64,000 nt of DNA from Oscillibacter sp. 1-3 (GTDB lineage Bacteria > Bacillota > Clostridia > Oscillospirales > Oscillospiraceae). Shown piece by piece: positions 41,800 through 53,148 of this stretch; the stretch's first letter is position 1, and the number at the start of each line of letters is the position of its first letter. Where the stretch lies: contig NZ_KE159703.1 in assembly GCF_000403435.2 (NCBI RefSeq), positions 861,033-925,032 of the forward strand, read 5' to 3'. The translations under genes were made by a program, and so were the position numbers. Below the pieces are notes generated by a model, which made no database searches, had not been told where the DNA came from, and saw only the letters and a list, made by a program, of their open reading frames with translations.

Positions 41800-42555
41800 A
41801 TGCGCAACATCGCACTGAAACTCATGTACAACGGCACCGCCTACCACGGCTGGCAGGTACAGAAAAACGCCGACTCTGTCTGCGAGACGCTGCAAAAGGC
41901 CCTGGAGAAGATCACCGGGGAGAAAGTGCACCTCACCGGCTGTGGCAGGACCGACGCCGGCGTCCATGCGGAGCGGTACATCGCCAACTTCCGTACCGAG
42001 AGCCGCATCCCCGTGGACCGGCTGCCCTTCGCCGTCAACACCCACACGCCGGAGGACATCGCCGTGGAGTCGGCCTACGAGGTGGCGGAGGATTTCAACG
42101 CCATCGGCTCGTGCCTGAAAAAGGAGTATACCTACCGCATCTACAATTCCCGGTTCAAAAACCCCTTTTATGTCAACCGGGCCTACTTCTACCCCAAGCG
42201 GCTGGACGAGGAATTTCTCAACCGGGCGGCCCATATGTTCGTGGGCACCCACGACTTTCGGGCGGTGCGCTCCGTGGGGACAGAGACCAGGTCCACGGTC
42301 CGCACCATCTATTGGTGCGACGTCGCCCGCAGCGGGGAACTTTTGGAATTGAAGGTCTGCGCCAACGGATTTTTGTATAACATGGTACGGGCCATCACCG
42401 GCACCGTGCTCTACGCGGCGGAGGGGAAATTCACCCCGGAGGACATTCCCGCCATATTAGAGAGCGGCGACCGGACCCTGGCGGGGCCCACGGTGCCGCC
42501 GGGGGGACTGTACCTCTCAAGACTTTGGTATGAGGATGAACGGCTCAATGGCTAA
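41800..42555 (+). CDS. truA: tRNA pseudouridine synthase A
   Basis: Makes pseudouridine at tRNA positions 38-40. 251 residues; starts NIALKLMYNGTAYHGWQVQK, with the catalytic Asp in GRTDAGVHAERY, then GTHDFRAVRS and NMVRAITGTVLYAAEGK. TAGGAGACGCTT precedes the ATG. The next gene starts within its last codons, so they are coupled. Confidence 0.96.
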   Translation: MRNIALKLMYNGTAYHGWQVQKNADSVCETLQKALEKITGEKVHLTGCGRTDAGVHAERYIANFRTESRIPVDRLPFAVNTHTPEDIAVESAYEVAEDFNAIGSCLKKEYTYRIYNSRFKNPFYVNRAYFYPKRLDEEFLNRAAHMFVGTHDFRAVRSVGTETRSTVRTIYWCDVARSGELLELKVCANGFLYNMVRAITGTVLYAAEGKFTPEDIPAILESGDRTLAGPTVPPGGLYLSRLWYEDERLNG

Positions 42556-43741
42556 CAGGACGAGGGACATCTGGAATGACGACGACGGCGCGGGGAAGGC
42601 GGAGCGGCGCTCCGGACCTCTGCGGCGGTTTCTCATTTTTTTCCTGGCCCTGGCGGCGGTGCTGGCGGTGGCGCTGGCGGCGGCCTACCGGGACGGCACC
42701 GGGTTTGACGTGCTGCGCCGGTATTTGAACTACGGCGGCTCCGCCAGCTCCGGCGAGGAGCGGTACCGCTACGCCGCCTCTCCAACCAGCCGCTTCGCGG
42801 TGCTGGGGGACCAGCTGGTGGTGCTGTCTGAAAACTCCCTGAGCCTTTTGAACCGGGACGGCGGAGAGACCTGGTCCGCCCAGGTGAAGATGTCCGTCCC
42901 GGCCCTGACCTGGGGCGGCGGCCGGGTGGCTGCCTATGACGTCGGCGGCAGGTCGCTGTACGTTCTGGACCAGAAGGGCGAGGTGTTCCACCTGGAGACG
43001 GAGGAGGATGAGCCGCTGATCTCCGCCACGCTGAACGGCAAGGGAATTCTAACGGTGACGGCGGAGCGGCGGAATGCCAAGGGCGCCGTGTACGCCTATA
43101 ACGCGGACATGACGCGGGTGATGTTTGACATGACCTCCGGCGAGCGGTTTGTCACCGAGGCCCGGGTCAGCGACGACGGGAATACCCTGGCGGCAGTGCG
43201 GCTGGGGCAGGAGGACGGCGTGTTTGTCAGCAACGTGGTGCTCTACGACCTGCGGGAGGCGGGGGAGAAGGAGCCCCTTGCCAGTTACAGCATACCCAAT
43301 GGGATGGCGCTCGCCTCCGGCGAGCAGGATGGCAGCCTTGTGGCCGTGACGGACACCTGCGTGGCCTGCGCCTCCTATTCCGGCAGGCTGGAGGCCAGCT
43401 ATGACTACGGCGGGGCCTACCTGCGCAGTTACAGCCTGGGGGAGGAGTTCACTGCGCTGCTGCTGAACCGCTACCAGGCCGGAAACGTGGGACGGCTGGT
43501 CACGGTGGACGCGGAGGGCGCGGAGCTGGGCAGTCTGGAGATCCACGAGGAGGTCCGGAGCCTCTCTGCGGCGGGACGGTATCTGGCGGTACTGTACACG
43601 GACCGGCTGGTGGTGTATAATGAAAACCTGCAGGTATATGCCTCTCTGTGGGGGATCAGCGGGGTCTCCTCGGCGCTGATGCGGCCGGACGGCTCGGCGC
43701 TGCTGCTCTCGTCGGAGTCCGCCAGCCAGTTCCTCCCATAG
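42548..43741 (+). CDS. DUF5711-like membrane-anchored beta-propeller protein
   Basis: About 397 residues. After a basic N-terminus (ANRTRDIWNDDDGAGKAERR) comes one membrane helix, FLIFFLALAAVLAVALAAAY, then a long extracytoplasmic part with repeated four-strand blocks (FAVLGDQLVVLSENSLSLLN, GGRVAAYDVGGRSLYVLDQK, LVAVTDTCVACASYSGRLEA) like a beta-propeller. This is the DUF5711 pattern; function unknown, probably cell envelope. The ATG at 42548 is preferred; 42530 and 42536 are possible. It precedes cvpA and clpE. Confidence 0.75.
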   Translation: MANRTRDIWNDDDGAGKAERRSGPLRRFLIFFLALAAVLAVALAAAYRDGTGFDVLRRYLNYGGSASSGEERYRYAASPTSRFAVLGDQLVVLSENSLSLLNRDGGETWSAQVKMSVPALTWGGGRVAAYDVGGRSLYVLDQKGEVFHLETEEDEPLISATLNGKGILTVTAERRNAKGAVYAYNADMTRVMFDMTSGERFVTEARVSDDGNTLAAVRLGQEDGVFVSNVVLYDLREAGEKEPLASYSIPNGMALASGEQDGSLVAVTDTCVACASYSGRLEASYDYGGAYLRSYSLGEEFTALLLNRYQAGNVGRLVTVDAEGAELGSLEIHEEVRSLSAAGRYLAVLYTDRLVVYNENLQVYASLWGISGVSSALMRPDGSALLLSSESASQFLP

Positions 43742-43798
43742 AAGCGAAAAATTTGCGGTGAGTTCACAAAACGTTTACAGCGTGAAAGGTAGGAAAAT

Positions 43799-44434
43799 GT
43801 GACGGTACCTGTTATAATAGACATCATTGCGGCGGCCCTGCTGCTCGGATTTACGCTCTATGGGGCGAAACGGGGACTGTTTCGCGCCCTGGCGGGACTG
43901 CTGATTATAGTGCTGGCCCTGGTGGGCGCCCGCTTCGCGGCGGAGACTTTGGCGCCAGCCGTGGCAAGGCTGGCAGCGCCCGCCATTGAGCGGCACATTG
44001 AAAAGCGGCTGGACGAGGCTCTGCCGGACACTGCGGGCCAGATGCCGGAGGCGGCCCTCCCGGAGGAGCTGCTGGGCCTTCTGGGAATCACGGGCGGCCG
44101 GTTGGAGGATCTGGCGGAGCAGGCCCGGGCGGGCGTCCGGGAGACCGGGGTGTCCATCCTGTCCGCCGTGGCCCGGAGCGTGACGGAGTCCTTTTTCTAC
44201 GCGGCCCTCTACATCCTGGCTTTTTTACTGCTGGCGGTTTTGCTGAATCTGGCCGCGAAGGCTATGGACCTGGCGTTAAAGCTGCCGGTGCTCCACGGCG
44301 CCAACGCCCTGGGCGGGGCGGCGGTGGGGCTGGCGGAAGGCGCGCTGGCCGTGTTTTTGCTGGTTCTGCTGGCGCAGAGACTGGGCGTCTCCCCGGAAGG
44401 GAGCTACATTTTACAATTCGCGTCCCGGATCTGA
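43799..44434 (+). CDS. CvpA family membrane protein
   Basis: 211 residues with the CvpA plan: VIIDIIAAALLLGFTLYGAK, RGLFRALAGLLIIVLALVGA, then a soluble amphipathic middle and two more helices (ALYILAFLLLAVLLNLAAKA, LGGAAVGLAEGALAVFLLVL). CvpA was found through colicin V production; the normal role is unclear and linked to envelope stress. AGGAAAAT precedes the GTG start. It lies between the DUF5711-like and clpE genes. Confidence 0.85.
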   Translation: MTVPVIIDIIAAALLLGFTLYGAKRGLFRALAGLLIIVLALVGARFAAETLAPAVARLAAPAIERHIEKRLDEALPDTAGQMPEAALPEELLGLLGITGGRLEDLAEQARAGVRETGVSILSAVARSVTESFFYAALYILAFLLLAVLLNLAAKAMDLALKLPVLHGANALGGAAVGLAEGALAVFLLVLLAQRLGVSPEGSYILQFASRI

Positions 44435-44492
44435 CGGACGGGATGCCTTGCAACCTCAGCGGCGTGGCCGCTGGATTTTCTGGAGGTATACG

Positions 44493-46805
<2,313 letters not shown>

Positions 46806-46832
46806 TTTTGATTTTGAAAGGGAAGCGTATAT

Positions 46833-47042
46833 ATGCTGTTTCGCAGGGATATGGACCCCCGGTGCGCCTACTGCCAGCGGGGGCAGCAGATCAACGAGCG
46901 GGAGGTGGCCTGTGTGAGGCGGGGCATTGTGCCGGTGGAGAACAACTGCCGGGCATTCCGCTATGACCCCATGAAGCGGGTGCCGCCCCGTCCGGCGGTG
47001 CTGGAGACCGAGCGGCTGAAACCGGAGGATTTCGCCATTTGA
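46833..47042 (+). CDS. Small zinc-ribbon-like protein
   Basis: 69 residues with four cysteines placed like a zinc ribbon (C11-x-x-C14, C27 and C39 in RCAYCQRGQQ, VACVRRG, NNCRAFRYDP). It starts MLFRRDMDPRCAYCQ with AAGGGAAGCG upstream. Similar short proteins occur in related bacteria without a known role. It follows clpE by 27 bases and precedes the flavodoxin-ferredoxin gene. Confidence 0.65.
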   Translation: MLFRRDMDPRCAYCQRGQQINEREVACVRRGIVPVENNCRAFRYDPMKRVPPRPAVLETERLKPEDFAI

Positions 47043-47072
47043 CCGTGGTTTTCCGGGGAGAGGAGAAGCGAG

Positions 47073-47882
47073 ATGGAATTGAAAAAAGTCTGGGCGGTGT
47101 ATTACAGCGCCACCGGGACTACGGCCAAGGTGGTCCGCTCCATGGCGGAGGCCCTGGCGGAGCGTCTGGGCCTGCCCATGGAGGAGCGGAGCTTCACCCG
47201 GCCCAAAGAGCGGGCAGAGGCGCTGGCCTTCACGGCGGCGGACATTGTGGTAGTGGGTTCGCCCACCTACGCGGGGAAGCTGCCCAACAAGCTCCTGCCG
47301 GATTTCCAGGAGAAGCTCCGGGGAAACGGGGCGCTGGCGGTGCCCGTGGTGCTCTTTGGCAACCGAAGCTATGACAACTCCCTGGCGGAGCTGCGGGCGG
47401 TGCTGGAAGCGGGGGGGTTTTGCCCCGTTGCGGCGGGGGCCTTTGTGGGCCGCCACGCCTTTACGGACGAGCTTGCCTTCGGCCGCCCCGCCTGGAGTGA
47501 TTTGGAGGAGATCAAGGACTTTGCCGGGAAAATCGCGGAGAAAGCGGGCAATCCCGCGCCGGTCCAGGTGCCCGGGGACCCGGCGGCGCCGTACTATATC
47601 CCCAAGGGATTGGACGGGGAGCCAGTAAAGTTCCTGAAGGCCAAGCCCAGGACAGATCTTGCCAGGTGCAGCAACTGCGGGGCCTGTGCCCGGGCCTGTC
47701 CCATGGGCGCCATTGACCTGGAAAACACGGCGGAGGTGCTGGGGACGTGCATCAAGTGCCAGAGCTGCGTGCGCAAGTGTACCCGGGGGGCCAAGTACTT
47801 CGACGATCCGGCGTTTTTGTCCCATGTGGCCATGCTGGAGCGGGATTTCCGGGAGCCCAAGGAGAATCAGGTGTTTTTGTGA
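47073..47882 (+). CDS. EFR1-type flavodoxin/ferredoxin fusion protein
   Basis: 269 residues. An N-terminal flavodoxin domain (VYYSATGTTAKVVRSMAEAL, VVGSPTYAGKLPNKLLPD, FGNRSYDNSLAELRAVLEAG) is joined to a C-terminal 2[4Fe-4S] ferredoxin (CSNCGACARACPMGAI and CIKCQSCVRKCTRGAKY). This EFR1 type is found in anaerobes and carries electrons; its partners are unknown. GGGGAGAGGAGAAGCGAG precedes the ATG. A terminator follows. Confidence 0.9.
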   Translation: MELKKVWAVYYSATGTTAKVVRSMAEALAERLGLPMEERSFTRPKERAEALAFTAADIVVVGSPTYAGKLPNKLLPDFQEKLRGNGALAVPVVLFGNRSYDNSLAELRAVLEAGGFCPVAAGAFVGRHAFTDELAFGRPAWSDLEEIKDFAGKIAEKAGNPAPVQVPGDPAAPYYIPKGLDGEPVKFLKAKPRTDLARCSNCGACARACPMGAIDLENTAEVLGTCIKCQSCVRKCTRGAKYFDDPAFLSHVAMLERDFREPKENQVFL

Positions 47883-47892
47883 GAAAAGGCAG

Positions 47893-47929
47893 AGGGGGCC
47901 GGACGCAAATGCGTCCGACCCCCTTTTTT
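47893..47929. terminator. Terminator between the flavodoxin gene and the cobalamin operon
   Basis: AGGGGG-CGGACGCA pairs with TGCGTCCG-CCCCCT around AA (one C/A mismatch), followed by six T on the plus strand and CCTTTTCTC on the minus strand. It could end both convergent units. Further hairpins (GGGGCTTTGCCCC and CCGCCCTTT...AAGGGCGG at 47976-48011) lie nearer the operon end without a T run. Confidence 0.8.
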
Positions 47930-48029
47930 GAGTGCGGTTAAAATTGGAAAACGCCTGGGCCTCGCCCAAATCCGCAGGGGCTTTGCCCCCACCGCCCTTT
48001 GAAAAGGGCGGCCCTAAACTTTATCGCTG

Positions 48030-48701
48030 TTACTGCCACCCTCGGGCGGCGGGGTCCAGCGTCTCCGTGGCGGCGTACAGCAGCGCATTGCAGATGGCAG
48101 CGGCCACGTTGCTGCCGCCCTTCCGTCCCATGGCCGCGATGGCGGGAACGCCGCGGGCCTCACAGGCGGCGAAGAGGATCTCCTTGCTCTCTTCCACATT
48201 CACAAATCCCACTGGCACGCCGACGACCAGGGCGGGCCGCAGGCCCTCCTCCATCAGCTCCGCAATCCGCAGCAGCGCCGTGGGTGCGTTGCCCACCGCC
48301 AGAAGGGCGCCGGGGTGCTCCCGCGCCGCCCGTTCCATGGAGACCGCCGCCCGGGTGAGGCCCCGCTCTTTGGCCAGTTTTGCCACCTCCGGCTCCGCTA
48401 TGAAGCAGTGGAGCCCGCAGCCCAGCTTTTCCAGGCTGGGTCGGCTGATGCCCGCCTTTGCCATGTTGGTGTCTGTGACGATGGGGACGCCCCGCCGCAG
48501 TGCGGCCTGACCCAGCTCCGCCGCCCCGGGGGTGAAGCGGAGATTTTTCGCATAGTCGAAGTCCGCGGTGGTGTGGATGACCCGCTTTACCACCGCCTCG
48601 TGCTCCGGCGGCAGGACGATGCCCCGCTCCGCAAGCTCCGCAGCGATGATGGACATGCTGGTCCGCTCGATGTCCCCGGGCAGGGTGTGGCGTGTGTTCA
48701 T
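48030..48701 (-). CDS. cbiC: Precorrin-8X methylmutase
   Basis: Moves a methyl group from C11 to C12 to form (hydrogeno)cobyrinic acid. 223 residues: start NTRHTLPGDIERTSMSIIAA, catalytic-type His in VIHTTADFDYAKNLRF, then VTDTNMAKAGISRP and VVGVPVGFVNVEESKEIL. Its start overlaps the cobyric acid synthase stop by four bases. It is the last gene of the operon. Confidence 0.94.
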   Translation of the reverse strand: MNTRHTLPGDIERTSMSIIAAELAERGIVLPPEHEAVVKRVIHTTADFDYAKNLRFTPGAAELGQAALRRGVPIVTDTNMAKAGISRPSLEKLGCGLHCFIAEPEVAKLAKERGLTRAAVSMERAAREHPGALLAVGNAPTALLRIAELMEEGLRPALVVGVPVGFVNVEESKEILFAACEARGVPAIAAMGRKGGSNVAAAICNALLYAATETLDPAARGWQ

Positions 48702-50203
48702 GGCGACATTCCTCCTGTTCCGTATCGGGCGTACCGCTCCATGGCCTTGTAGACGGCGGTCATGTCCAAGCTGGAGCGCACGGCGTCCGCCAGCAGGTCG
48801 TACTGCCGCTCCTGATAGGCCAGGCGGCTCTCCACCGCAGTCTCCGATGGGGAGAGGCCTCTGCGCCCCAGGAGCCAGGCGGCCAGCCGCTCCGTCAGCG
48901 CGCCGCTGTCAAAGAGGCCGTGAAGATAGGTGCCGAACACGTTCCCAACGGCGGCGCCGTCCTCCTGGCCGGTTTCCAGGCGGCAGAAGGGAATGCCCTC
49001 CGTGCGCCGGGTCAGGCCCATGTGAATCTCGTACCCGTCGATTTCCACCCCGGCGAAGGGGCCCGCCGTGACGGCGGCGGCGATCCGGGTGCGGGTCTTT
49101 TGGGGGGAGAACACGGTCTTGCAGGGGAGCAGGCCCATGCCCCGCAGCTCGCCGCCCCGCTCCACGCCCTCCGGGTCGGAGAGGGTCTGACCCAGCATCT
49201 GGTAGCCGCCGCAGATCCCCAGCACCGGCACGCCTGCCGCCGCCAGCTTCAGGACGGCGGCCTCCAGGCCGCTCTGCCGCAGCCAGAGGAGATCGTCCAT
49301 GGTGCTCTTGGTGCCCGGGAGAATCACCAGGTCCGGCGTCCCCAGGGAGGCGGCGCTGTCCGCGTACCGCACCCCCAGGGCGCCGTGGCTCTCCAGGGGG
49401 GAGAAGTCTGTGAAGTTGGAGATGCGGGGCAGGCGGATCACGGCAATGTCCACGGCCCGGCGGACCCGGGTCTCCTCCAGCCGGGGAGAGAGGCTGTCCT
49501 CGTCGTCGATGTCCGCCCGGGTGTAGGGCACCACCCCCAGCACCGGGATGCCGGTTTTCTCCTCCAGCATGGCAAGGCCCGGCTCCAGCAGCGCCGGGTC
49601 CCCCCGGAACTTGTTGATGACAAGGCCCGCGATCCGCTCCCGCTCCCAAGGCTCCAGCAGGGCGGCGGTGCCGTAGAGCTGGGCGAACACGCCGCCCCGG
49701 TCAATGTCCCCCACCAGCAGGACGGGGGCGTTCACCAGCTCCGCCAGCCCCATGTTCACAAAGCTGTCTCCGTCCCGCAGGTTGATCTCCGCAGGACTGC
49801 CGGCCCCCTCGATGACGATGACGTCGTACTGGGCGGCAAGGCTCTCATAGGCCGCCAGTACCTCCGGAATCAGGCTCTTTTTCATCCGGAAGTAGCCGGC
49901 TGCCTCGTACTGGCCCTGCACCTCCCCCAGGACGATGAGCTGGCTTCCGGTGTCGCTGGAGGGCTTGAGGAGCACGGGGTTCATCCGCACGTCCGGCTCG
50001 ATGCCCGCCGCCTGGGCTTGGACTGCCTGGGCCCGGCCCATCTCCAGGCCGTCCCGGGTGATGTAGCTGTTCAAAGCCATGTTCTGGCCCTTGAAGGGGG
50101 CCGTCCGCCAGCCGTCCTGGCGGAAGATGCGGCACAGCGCCGCCGCCAGCAGACTCTTTCCCGCGCCGGACATGGTGCCCTGCACCATGATGCACCGCGC
50201 CAT
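48698..50203 (-). CDS. cbiP: Cobyric acid synthase
   Basis: Amidates four side chains of adenosylcobyrinic a,c-diamide with glutamine and ATP. 501 residues: dethiobiotin-synthetase-like ATPase (VQGTMSGAGKSLLAAALCRI, PFKGQNMALNSYIT) and a class I glutamine amidotransferase with Cys in LGICGGYQMLGQ and His in GTYLHGLFDSG. Its start directly abuts the cobD stop (50203/50204). Confidence 0.96.
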   Translation of the reverse strand: MARCIMVQGTMSGAGKSLLAAALCRIFRQDGWRTAPFKGQNMALNSYITRDGLEMGRAQAVQAQAAGIEPDVRMNPVLLKPSSDTGSQLIVLGEVQGQYEAAGYFRMKKSLIPEVLAAYESLAAQYDVIVIEGAGSPAEINLRDGDSFVNMGLAELVNAPVLLVGDIDRGGVFAQLYGTAALLEPWERERIAGLVINKFRGDPALLEPGLAMLEEKTGIPVLGVVPYTRADIDDEDSLSPRLEETRVRRAVDIAVIRLPRISNFTDFSPLESHGALGVRYADSAASLGTPDLVILPGTKSTMDDLLWLRQSGLEAAVLKLAAAGVPVLGICGGYQMLGQTLSDPEGVERGGELRGMGLLPCKTVFSPQKTRTRIAAAVTAGPFAGVEIDGYEIHMGLTRRTEGIPFCRLETGQEDGAAVGNVFGTYLHGLFDSGALTERLAAWLLGRRGLSPSETAVESRLAYQERQYDLLADAVRSSLDMTAVYKAMERYARYGTGGMSP

Positions 50204-51253
50204 TTACAGCACCTCCTCCATGATTTTCAAAAAGAGATCGTTTTCCGCCTCTGTGCGCACCGCCGAGCGGTACCAGCCGGGGCCGAGACCATAGTAATTG
50301 GAGCAGTTCCGGATCAGAACGCCCCGCTCCGCCAGCCGCCGGGGCAGATCGGGAACGCCGCAGAAGAACAGCAGGTAGTTGGCCTCCCCAGGGCAGACCC
50401 GGCAGCCCAGGGCTGCCAGCCCTGCCGAGAGGCGCGGCCGCTCCTGCCGGATCAGCCGCCGGAGGGCCTCCGGACCCGCTGTGTCCGCCAGGGCCGCCAT
50501 GCCCGCCGCCTGGGCAGGGGCGGAAACCGACCAGGGCGGACCGCCGCGCCCCATGGCCTCCAGCAGGGCGGCGTCCTGGCTGAGGGCGTACCCCAGCCGC
50601 AGGCCCGCAAGACCCCGGCTCTTGGTGAAGGCCCGCAGGATCAGCAGGTTCTCATAGCGCCGGAGGGATTTCAGCAGGGTATGCGCCTCCGGGTCGGCCA
50701 GAAGATCGTTGAAGCACTCGTCCACCGCCAGGAGCGTACCGCAGGCGGCGCAGTGCTCCAGAATCCGCTCCAGCAGCGAAAGGCCTGTGGTGCGGCCTGT
50801 GGGGTTGTTGGGCTCGCACAAAAACAGCAGATCCAGCCCGGGGACGATGGCGGTGAGGATGTCCTCTGTGACGGCAAAACCGTTCTTCTCATACAGAGGA
50901 AATCGGGACACGCGGCACTCCCACAGGGTCAGGGCGTTTTCGTACTCAGAGAAAGTGGGGGCGGTGACCAGAGCCCTTCCGGGCCGCCGGGCCGCCGCCA
51001 GACGGTAGATCAGATCCGCCGCCCCGCTGCCGCAGAGAATCCAGTCCGCCGGTACGCCGTGGTACGCCGCCAGCTTTTCCCGCAGGGCGCGGCACAGGGG
51101 GTCCGGATACCGCCCCGCCTCCGCCAGAGCCGCCTCCGCCGCCCGCCGGACGGGCTCCGGCGTCCCCAGGGGGCTGACGTTGGCGGAGAAGTCCAGAGGC
51201 GTACTGCCGTATGTTTCTGCAAAGCCGGCCCAGTCGCCGCCGTGGTCCGTCAT
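50204..51253 (-). CDS. cobD: Threonine-phosphate decarboxylase
   Basis: PLP enzyme that makes the (R)-1-amino-2-propanol phosphate linker. 349 residues of the histidinol-phosphate aminotransferase fold: DFSANVSPLGTPEPVRRAAE, GSGAADLIYRLAAA, CEPNNPTGRTTGLS, PLP lysine in RAFTKSRGLAGLRLGYAL, and ECFNDLL. The ATG at 51253 overlaps the cbiB stop (ATGA); an earlier in-frame start at 51292 lies inside cbiB and is unlikely. The operon context distinguishes it from HisC. Confidence 0.9.
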   Translation of the reverse strand: MTDHGGDWAGFAETYGSTPLDFSANVSPLGTPEPVRRAAEAALAEAGRYPDPLCRALREKLAAYHGVPADWILCGSGAADLIYRLAAARRPGRALVTAPTFSEYENALTLWECRVSRFPLYEKNGFAVTEDILTAIVPGLDLLFLCEPNNPTGRTTGLSLLERILEHCAACGTLLAVDECFNDLLADPEAHTLLKSLRRYENLLILRAFTKSRGLAGLRLGYALSQDAALLEAMGRGGPPWSVSAPAQAAGMAALADTAGPEALRRLIRQERPRLSAGLAALGCRVCPGEANYLLFFCGVPDLPRRLAERGVLIRNCSNYYGLGPGWYRSAVRTEAENDLFLKIMEEVL

Positions 51254-52221
51254 AGGCTCACTCCTTTGATGATGAGTATCCGCAGTGCGCACAGCAGCGC
51301 CAGACAGAGAACGCTGGCGGCGTACAGCATCCGATTTGCCCGGAGAATGTCCCGGGGCTCCGCTTCCCGCAGGGCGTCGCCGATAAAGGGCTTGCCGTGA
51401 ATCTGCCCGAAGTAGGACGCGGGTCCGCCCAGCCGGATGCCCAGGGCCCCGGCCATGGCGGATTCCGTCTGGGCGGAGTTGGGGCTGGCGTGGCGCCGGC
51501 GGTCCCGCCGCCAGATCCGCCAGGCGCCGGGAAGGCTTTCCCCCGTCAGGCCCGCCGAGAGGACCAGCAGCAGCGCCGCCAGCCGGGCGGGGAGGAGGTT
51601 GACGGCGTCGTCCAGCTTCGCCGCGGCGCGTCCGAAGTGGAGATACCGGTCGTTTTTGTAGCCCACCATGCTGTCCATGGTGTTGACGGCCTTACAGCAC
51701 AGGGCCAGGGGCGCGCCGCCCAGGAGCATATAGACCATGGGGGAGGCCACGCCGTCAGCGAAGTTCTCCGCCACCGTCTCCACCGCTGCCCGGGTCACGC
51801 CCTGGGGGCTGAGAGCGCCGGTGTCCCGCCCCACAATGCGTCCCACCGCCCTCCGGGCCTCCTCCAGCGTGCCGCCGGTGAGGCTCCTGCGCACGTTTTC
51901 GCTCTCCGCCGCCAGGCCCCGCACGGCCAGGGCCTGCCAGCACCAGACGGTTTCCAGCGTGAACGCCAGGACGGGGTGGATCAGGCGGCAGAGGTGGAGC
52001 AGGCCCAGGGAGAGGGCCAGGGTTCCCAGGGGCAGCGCCGCCGCCAGGACCCATCCCGCGGCCCGCTCGCCGCCCGGCGTCCCGGGGAAGAGGGCCCGCA
52101 GGCGGCGCTCCAGGAATGTGATGCACCGGCCCATCCCCACCACCGGGTGGGGCATCCAGGCCGGGTCCCCCAGCAGCAGGTCCAGCGCGAAGCCGCCCAG
52201 AGCGGCATAGATGATCTCCAT
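51250..52221 (-). CDS. cbiB: Adenosylcobinamide-phosphate synthase
   Basis: Joins the aminopropanol linker to cobyric acid. A 323-residue membrane protein: DLLLGDPAWMPHPVVGMGRC, GWVLAAALPLGTLALSLGLL, ENFADGVASPMVYMLLGG, MVGYKNDRYLHFGRAAAKLD, then AMAGALGIRLGGPASYFG. The start is the ATG at 52221 (MEIIYAALGGFALD). It sits between cobC and cobD. Confidence 0.94.
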   Translation of the reverse strand: MEIIYAALGGFALDLLLGDPAWMPHPVVGMGRCITFLERRLRALFPGTPGGERAAGWVLAAALPLGTLALSLGLLHLCRLIHPVLAFTLETVWCWQALAVRGLAAESENVRRSLTGGTLEEARRAVGRIVGRDTGALSPQGVTRAAVETVAENFADGVASPMVYMLLGGAPLALCCKAVNTMDSMVGYKNDRYLHFGRAAAKLDDAVNLLPARLAALLLVLSAGLTGESLPGAWRIWRRDRRRHASPNSAQTESAMAGALGIRLGGPASYFGQIHGKPFIGDALREAEPRDILRANRMLYAASVLCLALLCALRILIIKGVSL

Positions 52222-52225
52222 AGTC

Positions 52226-52816
52226 TCAATCCCTTGTAAACCGTACTTCTTTGATGAGCTCCAGCCGGCGGTGATCCCGCCAGGGGGCGGCGTCCAGCAA
52301 AAAACCGCCGCCGCAGGGGGACTTCCAATCAAAATATCCCCGGGGCGGCAGGGCAAAGCGTTCCAGCGCCGCCATCTGGGTGCCGCTGTGGGCTACGATT
52401 ACAAGACGCTCCGCGCAGGAGGCAAGCTCCTGGTCCACCAGCTGGGCAAATGCTCCGCAGACCCGGTCTGAAAATTCCACGCGGCTCTCCCCGCCGGGAC
52501 AGGGGCCCGTGCAGCCGCTCTCCACCCAGGCCCGGTAATCGGAATCGCGCTCCATCTCCCGCCAGGTCCGGCCCTCAAAGACGCCGAAGTCCATCTCCGT
52601 CAGGGCGGGGACGGGAATCCGCGCCGCGCCGGAGAACAGGGTTGCGGCGGTCTCCGCCGCCCGGGAGAGGGGGGAGACATAGACGCTCTCCGGGGAGAAG
52701 TCCGCCGGCGCCAGGGCCGCCCGGCCCGCGGGGGAGAGAGGAATGTCGCTTCGGCCCTGGTAGCGGCCCTCTGCGTTATAGGACGTAGCGCCGTGGCGCA
52801 GAAGATAGATCAGCAC
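52226..52816 (-). CDS. cobC: Alpha-ribazole phosphatase / histidine phosphatase
   Basis: 196 residues of the histidine phosphatase family: YLLRHGATSYNAEGRYQGRS with the RHG motif, Arg in SPLSRAAETA, and the second His in VIVAHSGTQMAAL. In this context it should dephosphorylate alpha-ribazole phosphate or the final cobalamin phosphate. It overlaps the upstream short CobU-like gene by seven bases. Confidence 0.88.
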   Translation of the reverse strand: MLIYLLRHGATSYNAEGRYQGRSDIPLSPAGRAALAPADFSPESVYVSPLSRAAETAATLFSGAARIPVPALTEMDFGVFEGRTWREMERDSDYRAWVESGCTGPCPGGESRVEFSDRVCGAFAQLVDQELASCAERLVIVAHSGTQMAALERFALPPRGYFDWKSPCGGGFLLDAAPWRDHRRLELIKEVRFTRD

Positions 52817-53148
52817 GGGAGATGTCCTTTCAGCACCTGGGGCAGGCCGCAGCAGACCCGGATTACCGTGTCCGCCCGCTCCGCCAGGAGGCAGCTGAGC
52901 CGCCCTGCGGCCTCCCGGGCGGCCCGTTCCGCCGGGTCCGTGGGCACCAAGCCGCCGCCCACCTCTGTGGCGATGACAATCTCCCGCCGGGAGAGGGCCT
53001 CCGCCAGGGCGGGGAGGTCCGGGGCCGCCGCCGCCAGTTCCTGCACGTCCCGCACGGCCCGCCGGGCGAATTCGTCCGGCGAGATGCCCAGGGCGGCGCA
53101 GATGCAGCTCTGTTTGCCCGCCAGCAGCGGGCCTGTGACAAAGATCAT
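52810..53148 (-). CDS. Short CobU-like protein with altered P-loop
   Basis: 112 residues starting MIFVTGPLLAGKQSCICAAL. The layout follows CobU, and the end (LAERADTVIRVCCGLPQVLK) parallels the CobU end of the neighbouring gene, but the protein is only two thirds as long, the nucleotide loop is GPLLAGKQS rather than GGAASGKS, and the guanylylated-His region is missing. TEVGGGLVPTDPAERAAREA corresponds to the TNEV segment. It may be a partial paralogue with another role. It overlaps cobS (ATGA) and cobC. Confidence 0.75.
   Translation of the reverse strand: MIFVTGPLLAGKQSCICAALGISPDEFARRAVRDVQELAAAAPDLPALAEALSRREIVIATEVGGGLVPTDPAERAAREAAGRLSCLLAERADTVIRVCCGLPQVLKGHLPC

Noticed and set aside
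48692..51400. 902-residue open frame on the plus strand over the cobalamin genes
   Set aside because: Antisense to cbiP and cobD, both with complete motifs; composition typical of a shadow frame.
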